Below the pieces are notes generated by a model. That model searched no databases and was not told where the DNA came from. It saw only the letters and a program-made list of their open reading frames with translations. A stretch of 41,610 nucleotides of DNA, from positions 1 to 41,610 of the forward strand of contig JBFMGF010000059.1 of the NCBI GenBank assembly GCA_040752675.1. Reading direction: 5' to 3'. The stretch is from Acidobacteriota bacterium (GTDB lineage Bacteria > Acidobacteriota > Polarisedimenticolia > JBFMGF01). The translations under genes and the position numbers were made by a program. Shown here one piece after another: positions 24,275 through 31,733 of this stretch (its first letter is position 1; each line of letters starts with the position of its first letter).

Positions 24275-25879
24275 TTATTTCTTTCCGCCTTTTATCCTGG
24301 CAGTCGTTGTGCCGGGAGAGCTCTGAGTGTAACAATCATCCAGAACGGTCAGGGTGACCTGATAGGTCCCTTCCGCACTGTAGGCATGGGTGATGGTCGA
24401 CTTGTTCGTTGAAGCCCTGGAGCCATCTCCGAAATCCCAGCGGTACTGTTTCACACTTCCATCGGGATCGTAGGAACCAGAACCGTTGAACGTGATGTTC
24501 TTATTCATCGGTCCGTTGTAAGGTCCTCCGGCATTGGCGACAGGAGCTTGGTTATCCGGGTTGGGACACTGGGCAGGAGGAGTCTGCGCGATGGCTTCCT
24601 GAGCATTGACTACGCCGCCGGTGACGGTCAGCCCGCTGAGCGCAGGTATCGGCCGTACGCTATTCATAACGATGTCTTTGACATCGAGGTGGGTCAGGTT
24701 CGGATTGTAAGCCCATATGAGTGAGCAGACTCCGGCAGCGTGCGGTGAGGCCATGGAGGTCCCGCTCATGTATCCATAAGATGCGCCGAGCGTGGTACTG
24801 TATATGTCGACACCGGGGGCGCCAACATCAACTGTCGTCGCTCCGTAGTTGGAGAAATTTGCCTTGTTGTCATAGCGGTCCGTTGCGGCAACGGAGAGTA
24901 TGTTCTGATTATTGTAAGAGGCGGGGTAGAAGGGGGAGTAATCGTTATTCGAATAGTTGTTTCCGGCCGCTGCGACGAAGAGCGATCCTGCCTGATTGGC
25001 TCTCTCGATGGCATCGTAGAGAGCCTGGCTGTACCCTCCGCCACCCCAGGAATTGTTTGATAGTCTTGCACCATTTTCAGTAGCGTAATCAACGGCTTTC
25101 ACGGCATTATCGGTCGTCCCGCTTCCATAGGAGTTCAGGAACTTGACAGACATGACTTTTGCAGACCATACGACGCCGGCGACACCCTGACCATTGTCTC
25201 CTTCAGCGGCCATGGTTCCGGAAGTGTGGGAACCATGCGAATGGTCGTCCATCGGATTATTGTTGTTGTATGCGAAGTTCCAGCCGTGATAATCATCGAT
25301 GAACCCGTTGTTGTCGTCATCCTTCCCGTTGTTCTGTATCTCGTCATCGTTGGTCCAGATATTGTTTGAGAGGTCGGGATGACTGTAGTTCACTCCGGTG
25401 TCAATGCTAGCGATGACTAGGTTGGGGTCACCGGTGATGGTGTCCCAGGCTTCGGGAGCGTCGATGTCCGCATCCACCTTTCCTCCGCTCTGACCTGTGT
25501 TGTGCATCCCCCATAGGATGTTGAAGCTGGTGTCGTTGGGGATGACTACCGCATGGATGATCCAGTTCTTCTCAGCATACTTTACTTCGGTGAACCCCAG
25601 ATAATGATCGATGGCTCTACCGAGGTCCGAATCTTCCGGAAGCCTGATCAGGAAGAGGTCGGGATCCATCCGGAAATCGCTTTCTATGACTGCTCCGATC
25701 CTCTCGTTGATGAGGTCGATCCTTGAGCGATCCGTGCCAGGCTGGAATTTTACGAGCAGCTTATCGGGGACGTATTCCTCCGGAGGGCCGCTCACCAGCT
25801 TCGTGCCAAGGAGCCCTCCAAAAAATACCGTCAGCAGAATGACGATCGCGAGCGTCGAAATGTTCTTGGTCCTCTTCAT
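24275..25879 (-). CDS. Secreted S8 subtilisin-like serine protease with PKD domain
   Basis: Exported peptidase of 534 aa. It has a signal segment (about 8-25), then an inhibitor-I9-like propeptide (about 35-108, beginning VPDKLLVKFQPGTD). The S8 catalytic domain (about 115-430) has D160 (SIDTGVNYSHP), H215 (HGSHTSG), oxyanion N307 (AAAGNN) and S375 (SGTSMASPHAAG). A PKD domain follows (about 445-530; ANAGGPYNG, then DPDGSVKQYRWDFGDGS), usually used to bind insoluble protein or polysaccharide substrates. Several Asn/Asp-rich calcium-type loops are visible (NNGKDDDNNGFIDD). GGAGG lies upstream of ATG 25879. A hairpin-bearing leader and a terminator make it a monocistronic unit. Role: external protein degradation. 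Confidence 0.95.
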   Translation of the reverse strand: MKRTKNISTLAIVILLTVFFGGLLGTKLVSGPPEEYVPDKLLVKFQPGTDRSRIDLINERIGAVIESDFRMDPDLFLIRLPEDSDLGRAIDHYLGFTEVKYAEKNWIIHAVVIPNDTSFNILWGMHNTGQSGGKVDADIDAPEAWDTITGDPNLVIASIDTGVNYSHPDLSNNIWTNDDEIQNNGKDDDNNGFIDDYHGWNFAYNNNNPMDDHSHGSHTSGTMAAEGDNGQGVAGVVWSAKVMSVKFLNSYGSGTTDNAVKAVDYATENGARLSNNSWGGGGYSQALYDAIERANQAGSLFVAAAGNNYSNNDYSPFYPASYNNQNILSVAATDRYDNKANFSNYGATTVDVGAPGVDIYSTTLGASYGYMSGTSMASPHAAGVCSLIWAYNPNLTHLDVKDIVMNSVRPIPALSGLTVTGGVVNAQEAIAQTPPAQCPNPDNQAPVANAGGPYNGPMNKNITFNGSGSYDPDGSVKQYRWDFGDGSRASTNKSTITHAYSAEGTYQVTLTVLDDCYTQSSPGTTTARIKGGKK

Positions 25880-25904
25880 GTTACCTCCTTATGAATTCAC
25901 GGTT

Positions 25905-25931
25905 TCGACCGATCGATGTAGCGATCGATCA
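25905..25931 (-). promoter_or_regulatory. Hairpin in the subtilase leader
   Basis: On the minus strand GATCGATCG (25930-25922) pairs with CGATCGGTC (near 25915-25907) with one G-U, giving a 9-bp stem with a short loop. It sits about 20 bases before the GGAGG ribosome site. It may stabilise the message or respond to a regulator. Confidence 0.4.
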
Positions 25932-25964
25932 AATTTTCAATCATTCAAAGTCTGGACGATCTAA

Positions 25965-25995
25965 ATTATACGGTGAACATCGTGCGAAGTGTAAA
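25965..25995 (-). promoter_or_regulatory. Candidate promoter for the subtilase gene
   Basis: On the minus strand a perfect TATAAT (25970-25965) has a TTTACA-like -35 (25995-25990) with a 19-base spacer, longer than ideal. Transcription would begin near 25958 and include the leader hairpin. The rest of the 291-base interval 25880-26170 holds nothing else recognisable. Confidence 0.45.
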
Positions 25996-26170
25996 AAAAG
26001 TTAAGCTCTTTTTAATTCAGGCGAAAAGAGGTGCTCTTTATCCGACGAACAGATATTATTAATATGAATATTGCGACAGATTCTAGATAAGAAATGTATC
26101 TTCTATGAAAAAGTGATTGATTATAATCGACCGGGGATGAGAAAATTTAAAAGATTCTATGCCACAATGA

Positions 26171-28222
26171 TTGACAGAAATGATGGACCACCTCATGCGC
26201 AGGAGTGAAAACGGAGAAGGAAAAGACCCGGATTTCCTCTCCTCTTCTTCAAGGTTCATCATTATTCTTTCCCTATCCCTGTGGGTCATCTTCATGCTGC
26301 TCCTCTATGCTCTGAATGCTCATCCGGTGGAGAAGCTCCTGAAATCTTATAGGGAGATATTCTTTATGCTCCTGTTGCTGACAAGCGCCTTTTTCCTGGG
26401 AAGCTTCTTCACAGGCTTAAAAGGGAGGAGATTCAGGATCTCAGAAATTACCATCATGCATCCTGTCTCCATCGGGATAGGATCGTGGGTTTTCTCTCTA
26501 ATCGCTCTGATGCTTGCCGTTTTGGGTTTCCTCTCAAGATGGGTCGTCCTGACCATAATCTCAATGCTCCTCATATCATTCTTCTGTTACATCATCAGGT
26601 TCAGAAAGGAAAGGGAACTATCGTCCACGAAATATGGAGCACTAGAAAAGATTCTGACGACCATTATGTGGATGATTGTTATCCTGACATTCCTCTTTTC
26701 CTTCAGGCCACCCGTTCATTACGATGCTCTGGAGTATCACCTTTCAGTTCCTGCCGAGTTCATCAAGAACGGCGGATTGGTCTACCTTCCCCATGATGTT
26801 CAATCAAACTTCCCTATGAACGTGGAGATGCTCTATCTTCTCTCCCTTCTTCTCTCGGGATGGAAAGTAGCCAATTTCATCAATTTTGCCTTCCTGCCTC
26901 TGATCATCGCCCTGGTTTACTCTTTTTCAAAAAGATTCTTCGGAGCGCGATCGGCTCTTTTTTCGGCATTGATAGTTTCCTCTCTCTTCCCGATTATGGA
27001 ACTATCCACTCATCCGCTGGTCGATCTCGAGTTCGCTTTCTTCACGGTTGCTTCCTTCCTTCTTGCCATCTTCTGGCTCTACGAGAAGAATGACCGGTAC
27101 CTATACCTGTCTGCTCTTCTTTCCGGGATAGCTCTCGGGATAAAGTATACTGCCCTGATATTCACGCTCCCCTTGAACCTTCTCTTTTTCATCCTTTTCA
27201 TCGCCGTGAGAAGAGAAAAAACCGCTTTGAATCTCATGAAGATGGTTCTCGTCATCCTCATCATGTTAGCAGCGGCTTCCCCGTGGCTGATCCGGAACTA
27301 CATCAATACGGGAAACCCGATTTTCCCTGCGGCTTCGAAGTATCTCGGCCACGAAATCTGGACGGAGCAGCAGGACAGGCTTTTGAAAAAAGCGGCCAAC
27401 GAATCACCGCGGGATCTAGCAGAGATATGGAATCTTCCCTACAGGATGTCATTCAGCAGCAGCGACTTCGGATCGTTCTCGTGGGTCGGCCCGGTCTTTC
27501 TCATCTTCCTTCCTCTGATCTTTGTTTACAAAAAGGAGAGGCTGGACTACATCCTCATTCTTTACGCTCTGCTCTATTTCCTGCTCTGGGCGTTCAGCTT
27601 CAACATGATGAGATTTGCCGTTCCCCTTATGGTTATTCTCTCCATTCTTTCCGGGAGGGCCATCCATCGTTACGCTTTTGAAGATGGGTCCCTTTTTATC
27701 AGACGGTTTCTATCGGCATCCCTTGTCGTGATCGTTGCCTTCAACGCTTTGTATTTCCTCAGTCGGCAAGCCTCTCTTCCCGATAGCATGAAAGTAGTTT
27801 TTGGAATCGAAAGCGAGAGAAGTTTCCTCTCGCGGTATCTCGAATATTATGATGCCGTCGATTTCTACAATAAGATCGCGGAGAAGGATTCGCGGATCCT
27901 CTTTATCGGCGAAGCAAGAACGTTCTACTGCAAGAGCAGAGCAGTATGGTCTTCCGCATACAATGAGAATCCGATCATCCCGATCATCAGAGAGAGTGAA
28001 TTGTCTGTGGAGATATCCAGGAAGCTCCACTCCCTCGGCATTACGCACATCCTCTATGCTCCGCGCGAAGTGGCTCACCTGCACCGGATTTACGGAGCCT
28101 ACAATCTTAATGAGAAGGAAGAAGAAAGATTCCTTCGTTTCCTGAAGGAAGAGACGACAAGCCTCTTCTCAGAAGGCGGCATTCACCTCCTCCAGATCAA
28201 AACCGCTCATTCATTTAATTGA
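26171..28222 (+). CDS. GT39-like polytopic membrane glycosyltransferase
   Basis: Membrane protein of 683 aa with about twelve hydrophobic segments, followed by a soluble C-terminal domain (about 560-683). The first large outside loop has the acidic pair typical of GT-C enzymes of the ArnT/PMT type (PPVHYDALEYHL), and a later segment reads SPWLIRNYINTGNPIFPA. Such enzymes use lipid-linked sugars on the outer face of the inner membrane. Donor and acceptor are unknown. Start is uncertain; several in-frame ATGs at 26171, 26180 and 26195 lack a strong ribosome site. It stands alone: the upstream intergenic region serves the divergent subtilase and the downstream neighbour is convergent. Confidence 0.8.
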   Translation: MTEMMDHLMRRSENGEGKDPDFLSSSSRFIIILSLSLWVIFMLLLYALNAHPVEKLLKSYREIFFMLLLLTSAFFLGSFFTGLKGRRFRISEITIMHPVSIGIGSWVFSLIALMLAVLGFLSRWVVLTIISMLLISFFCYIIRFRKERELSSTKYGALEKILTTIMWMIVILTFLFSFRPPVHYDALEYHLSVPAEFIKNGGLVYLPHDVQSNFPMNVEMLYLLSLLLSGWKVANFINFAFLPLIIALVYSFSKRFFGARSALFSALIVSSLFPIMELSTHPLVDLEFAFFTVASFLLAIFWLYEKNDRYLYLSALLSGIALGIKYTALIFTLPLNLLFFILFIAVRREKTALNLMKMVLVILIMLAAASPWLIRNYINTGNPIFPAASKYLGHEIWTEQQDRLLKKAANESPRDLAEIWNLPYRMSFSSSDFGSFSWVGPVFLIFLPLIFVYKKERLDYILILYALLYFLLWAFSFNMMRFAVPLMVILSILSGRAIHRYAFEDGSLFIRRFLSASLVVIVAFNALYFLSRQASLPDSMKVVFGIESERSFLSRYLEYYDAVDFYNKIAEKDSRILFIGEARTFYCKSRAVWSSAYNENPIIPIIRESELSVEISRKLHSLGITHILYAPREVAHLHRIYGAYNLNEKEEERFLRFLKEETTSLFSEGGIHLLQIKTAHSFN

Positions 28223-28258
28223 AAAGGATATCTTTCGAGCAGGGGAGAAGCTTGAATT

Positions 28259-29149
28259 TTAACGCGAGCAGAGTTCGCGATAGCGGCACCAGCCGCAGGC
28301 TCTTGAATCGTCTCTGAGGGGAAAGTATTCCATAGAGAGTGGAAAATTCCTCTCGACGTTCTGGCAGAAAGAGTGCATTTCGGTCAGTTCCTTCCTGACC
28401 CTTTTCTTGAAAGATTCGAGATGTGCCTGATTCATCACGCATTCCACGGGATCATCACTATCGGAAAGGTACTCCAGTATTGCCCTGATCTTCTCGAGCG
28501 GGAATCCATGGACATCGTGCGCATAGAGGATGTAGCCCTGCATCTGAATCGCATGCTTCTGATCGTATCGCTTGCCGGTCTTCCAGTCTATGATGTTCAG
28601 ATAGCCATCCTCCGACGGGAAGGCGAAATCGACTCTGGCATATGCTTTCATACCATCGAGCCTGAACTCGCCGAAATCTTCCGGTTCGATTATCCACTTT
28701 GCCTTTCTCTCGTCCGGAGTCGATTTAAGCTCCTGATACCACTTTGATGCATAGAAGGACTCAAGGCAACTCTCGAGTTGAAACTCCAGCTCGAATTTCC
28801 TTGCGGGAGTGATGATGGCACCATAGTAAGTGTCGAGCAGGAGAGAACCCGCCAGGGTTTCAGAGAAGACCCTTGTAGCTTTTTCCCTTAGATCATCGAG
28901 GGGGATCTCCTCGTTCATAGACTGGATCTTTCGGAGAATCGTGGCAATGGCGTCATGGACGATCTGGCCGAGCAGGATAGCAGACGACAGCAGGCTCTTC
29001 AGGAAGTCGATTCTCTCCATGATTTCCGGAGGAGCATGTTTCTTTCCGTAGTATTCGAAGTAGTATTGCCTCTTGCAGGTTCGGAATGTGTCATAGCGGG
29101 AGAAGGACCATCCTGCAACATCACTGTATTCGTATCTTCTCTTGCTCAT
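28259..29149 (-). CDS. Cas4/AddB-like PD-(D/E)XK nuclease with predicted Fe-S cluster
   Basis: Stand-alone RecB-family nuclease of 296 aa. Catalytic residues are in order: H65 (GQIVHDAI), D164 (ARVDFAF), D178 and K180 (IIDWKTGK) and Q194 (QMQGYILYA). Four cysteines frame the domain: C25 (FRTCKRQYYF) and C285-x2-C288-x5-C294 at the C-terminus, the spacing used for a [4Fe-4S] cluster in Cas4 and AddB. There is no helicase or CRISPR gene nearby. Cas4 proteins outside CRISPR loci and uncharacterised 'PD-(D/E)XK nuclease' families share this layout. ATG 29149 is used because it begins just before the conserved SFSRYDTFRTC; a start at 29203 is possible. Confidence 0.85.
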   Translation of the reverse strand: MSKRRYEYSDVAGWSFSRYDTFRTCKRQYYFEYYGKKHAPPEIMERIDFLKSLLSSAILLGQIVHDAIATILRKIQSMNEEIPLDDLREKATRVFSETLAGSLLLDTYYGAIITPARKFELEFQLESCLESFYASKWYQELKSTPDERKAKWIIEPEDFGEFRLDGMKAYARVDFAFPSEDGYLNIIDWKTGKRYDQKHAIQMQGYILYAHDVHGFPLEKIRAILEYLSDSDDPVECVMNQAHLESFKKRVRKELTEMHSFCQNVERNFPLSMEYFPLRDDSRACGWCRYRELCSR

Positions 29150-29268
29150 CGCGATTATTTTATCAGATGAGAGACGCTGAGCGTAGAAAAAGTCGTGAGC
29201 CACTGTGTCCCAATTCGATCACAGATTATGAAAGGCAATATGAAATGCAGCAAGGCTTTAAAAAGATT

Positions 29269-29343
29269 TGGCAGCGCTACGGGGATTCGAACCCCGGTTT
29301 GATGGCTGAGAACCACCCGTCCTGACCCCTAGACGATAGCGCC
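29269..29343 (-). tRNA. tRNA-Glu (CUC anticodon)
   Basis: A 75-base cloverleaf with encoded CCA. The acceptor stem GGCGCTA pairs with TAGCGCT (G-U first pair), discriminator G. The anticodon stem GGTGG/CCATC encloses loop TTCTCAG with anticodon CTC at positions 34-36. The T arm is a canonical GGGG-TTCGAAT-CCCC. It reads GAG codons. Confidence 0.93.
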
Positions 29344-29363
29344 GCAAATTTATAGCGAAGATT

Positions 29364-29391
29364 ATTATATGGGAACCTGTAGCACTGTCAA
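29364..29391 (-). promoter_or_regulatory. Consensus sigma-70 promoter of tRNA-Glu
   Basis: On the minus strand, perfect TTGACA (29391-29386) and perfect TATAAT (29369-29364), spaced by 16 bases, end about 20 bases before the tRNA. The match to both hexamers is complete, as expected for a stable-RNA promoter. Confidence 0.88.
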
Positions 29392-29426
29392 GGAGCATGG
29401 ATATACACGGAAGCATGCTCCCTTGA

Positions 29427-30461
29427 TTATTTTATCTCTGCTTTGAGATTGAGAATGTCCGAGGCTCTCGAGAAGACGTCGTCGGGGAATCCGGCGGCTT
29501 TTTTCGCCAGATAGTCCCGCTCGAAGGGATTCCGGATCCTTGCTATCTTCTTGATCTGTTCGAGGGGGACGATACCTGTCAGCGATGCAGGGATTGAGGG
29601 GACCGGGATATCGCTACCATGGACAAGCTTCTTGAAATGAGTGTCGTTCTTCAGCAGCTTCTTCAGAGGTCTTCTCCTGGTCGGTATCAAGAGGGCGGCA
29701 GTATCTCCGTAAAAATGGTCGTGGCTTCCAACCATGGAAGAGAAGTTCTCGAAAAAATCCCTGTCCGCGATCCCGCTCTTCATGCCGCAATGAGCGGCGA
29801 TGACCGTTACCCCACAATCGAGGGGAAGTTTCAACCGCTCAGGGTTCCTGTACTCTTTATTCAGCGTTCTCAGGATGTGCTCTCCTCCTGTGTGAACCAG
29901 CATGGGAAGGCTCAATCGATGGAGCGTTTCATAGTACTCCTTGTATTTTTTGTTCATCGGATCGAAGTTTTGAGAATCCGGTAACAGTTTTATGAGAACG
30001 GCCCCTTGCTCCTTGCATCTATGGATTTCGTCGATGGCTTCCTTTCTGTCGGGATGGACGGAGACACCTGCAAATACCCTCTTTTTATTCATTTCGGTCA
30101 TGATTTTCATATTATTTTTCTTGAGGACTTCTTCAAATAATCTTTCCTGGTCTCTGACGAGGGCGAGAACGTAATCGTTTGGAGTGAAGAGATGAGTTCG
30201 CGGGTCGATCGCTCCGTCATGTCTGTAAATCCGATCATGAGCTAGAAGGACTGCACCCTCGATGGAAGGCGATTCTCCAAGCTTTTGGAAGATCATCCCG
30301 ATGTACATGGCATCGAGATTGTCCCGGAACTCTCTCCCGTAGATGCCATGATATAGTTTCAGGAAAGGAATCAACAGAGATTGATAGAACTTCCCTCTCA
30401 TGAAACAACCCGTTCCCCCGTCTCCCCGACCGTATACATGGACATGTATGTCAATCTTCAA
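29427..30461 (-). CDS. Amidohydrolase-2-like TIM-barrel metal hydrolase
   Basis: TIM-barrel protein of 344 aa of the amidohydrolase superfamily. The metal site is recognisable: HxH after strand one (KIDIHVHVYG), His in MLVHTGGEH, His in IAAHCGM, and the catalytic Asp in HGSDIPVP near the C-terminal end. The group includes decarboxylases and hydrolases of small aromatic acids; the reaction cannot be named. The reading frame is open further upstream to 30557 but that part lies inside the acyltransferase gene. The TTG at 30461 overlaps the acyltransferase stop by 11 bases (translational coupling) and begins directly at the first strand, so it is preferred. ATG 30518 is the alternative. Confidence 0.8.
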   Translation of the reverse strand: MKIDIHVHVYGRGDGGTGCFMRGKFYQSLLIPFLKLYHGIYGREFRDNLDAMYIGMIFQKLGESPSIEGAVLLAHDRIYRHDGAIDPRTHLFTPNDYVLALVRDQERLFEEVLKKNNMKIMTEMNKKRVFAGVSVHPDRKEAIDEIHRCKEQGAVLIKLLPDSQNFDPMNKKYKEYYETLHRLSLPMLVHTGGEHILRTLNKEYRNPERLKLPLDCGVTVIAAHCGMKSGIADRDFFENFSSMVGSHDHFYGDTAALLIPTRRRPLKKLLKNDTHFKKLVHGSDIPVPSIPASLTGIVPLEQIKKIARIRNPFERDYLAKKAAGFPDDVFSRASDILNLKAEIK

Positions 30462-31167
30462 CGTCTTCTTCGTCCTCGATGATTTTCTCTTTTTCAACCT
30501 CGGGTCCAACGATTTCATTATAGAGACCCTTCTCCTTCGCCAGGGCGATGAAAGCATCGCGGATCTTCCGGGTTGCCTCCTGGACCTCGCTCCTCGTGGT
30601 CGTTCCCCTTTTCTTCACATTAAAAGAAAGAGGCGGTCCCGCATAGACGCTCACCGGATGCACCTTCAGTTCAGAGCTTCCGGCTGGGAGGACCTCTGAA
30701 GTCCCCCTGATGATGACGGGAATAACGGGAGCTCCGGTTCTCAGCGCAAGGAGACCGACTCCGGGCTGCCAAGTCATTATCTTTCCGGTTCGGCTCACTC
30801 CTCCTTCAGGGAAGATCACGAATGGATCACCCTGATTTATTACCTTAATGGCTCGCTCGAAAGCTTCCGGATTGGCTCCTCCTTTCTTCAGGGGAATGCA
30901 GCCAAAAATGTCATAGAACCATCTATGCCTTCTGTCATAATACCATTCAGCCAGCATGAAGAAGCTGAGTTGCCTCCTGCTCACTCCATGAACGGCCACC
31001 GGGTCGAGATAGCTCAGATGATTGGCCACAATGATGTAAGGCCCGTACTTCGGAATATGCTCTTTTCCCTCGACCTTCAGGTGAAAGAACGTCTTGCCGA
31101 TAATGAATCCAATGAATCTTAATGTGTAATAGAAAAGTTTCTTCATGATTTTCATCATTGTATTCAT
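30451..31167 (-). CDS. plsC: PlsC-type 1-acylglycerol-3-phosphate acyltransferase
   Basis: Membrane-associated acyltransferase of about 238 aa that transfers an acyl chain to a glycerolipid in phospholipid synthesis. Motif I is NHLSYLDP (the catalytic His and Asp), motif III FPEGGVSRTG, with the intervening LKKGGANPEAFERA and the Pro-rich VPVIPVII-type motif IV. An N-terminal hydrophobic helix (FYYTLRFIGFIIG) anchors it. The C-terminus (about residues 225-238) is a tail dominated by acidic residues (EKEKIIEDEEDVED). Start choice is uncertain; ATGs at 31167, 31158 and 31146 are all close and no ribosome site is clear. It overlaps the amidohydrolase gene, so the two form one transcript. Confidence 0.88.
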   Translation of the reverse strand: MNTMMKIMKKLFYYTLRFIGFIIGKTFFHLKVEGKEHIPKYGPYIIVANHLSYLDPVAVHGVSRRQLSFFMLAEWYYDRRHRWFYDIFGCIPLKKGGANPEAFERAIKVINQGDPFVIFPEGGVSRTGKIMTWQPGVGLLALRTGAPVIPVIIRGTSEVLPAGSSELKVHPVSVYAGPPLSFNVKKRGTTTRSEVQEATRKIRDAFIALAKEKGLYNEIVGPEVEKEKIIEDEEDVED

Positions 31168-31274
31168 ATCAATATTATAGAGATGTGAGAGAAGGAAGGG
31201 CAAGAATGGAAAAACAGAGGACAGAAATAATAATTAAGAATATAAGAAGAAAGGGCAAAAAAAGAAAAAAGCAG

Positions 31275-31316
31275 AAGAAAAAGAGCCGCACCGTGCTGCT
31301 TTTGCCGGTACGGCTC
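31275..31316 (-). terminator. Rho-independent terminator (histone-like gene)
   Basis: On the minus strand GAGCCGTACCG (31316-31306) pairs with CGGTGCGGCTC (31293-31283), one G-U pair, followed by TTTTTCTTC. It begins 12 bases after the stop of the histone H1-like gene. Confidence 0.88.
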
Positions 31317-31327
31317 CTCCGGAGTCT

Positions 31328-31666
31328 TTACTCTTCAGAATCTTCACCAAAAGGAGAACTTTCCTCTTTCTCTTCGAATGGAGCCTCTTCCGCTGGCCTC
31401 TTCTCCTCGATGGGCGGCGCCACCACTGGTTTTGCGGGCATGCTCACAGGTTTCACCGGGAGACCTCTCTTTGGCTTCCGCGCCGGTTTCTTCGCCGCTT
31501 TCTTCCTCGGTTTCGGCTTCTTCACGGCTTTCTTTTTCGGTGCTATTCTTTTTTTCACGACCTTCTTCTTCGGTGCTACTTTTTTCTTTGCGGCTCTTTT
31601 GATTTTCTTTTTTGTTACTTTCTTTTTGGGGGCTCTCTTTCTGACTGGCTTCTTCCCGCGTGCCAT
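31328..31666 (-). CDS. Histone H1-like Lys/Ala-rich nucleoid protein
   Basis: Low-complexity protein of 112 aa. Residues 1 to about 70 are a run of KKK/AKK/APKKK units like the C-terminal tail of eukaryotic histone H1 and the bacterial Hc1/Hc2-like proteins, which bind DNA nonspecifically and compact it. About residues 71-85 are Pro/Val-rich, and the last 25 are strongly acidic (EEKRPAEEAPFEEKEESSPF), which may modulate DNA binding. Start: ATG 31666 follows a perfect AAAGGAGGTGAT ribosome site, indicating high expression; the frame from 31780 overlaps the next gene and is rejected. A strong terminator follows. Function as a nucleoid protein is inferred from composition only. Confidence 0.85.
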   Translation of the reverse strand: MARGKKPVRKRAPKKKVTKKKIKRAAKKKVAPKKKVVKKRIAPKKKAVKKPKPRKKAAKKPARKPKRGLPVKPVSMPAKPVVAPPIEEKRPAEEAPFEEKEESSPFGEDSEE

Positions 31667-31733
31667 TTTATCACCTCCTTTCAGGAGAGTTTTTAAAATT
31701 ATAATCCAAAAGAATTGAAAAAAATAGCAATCT

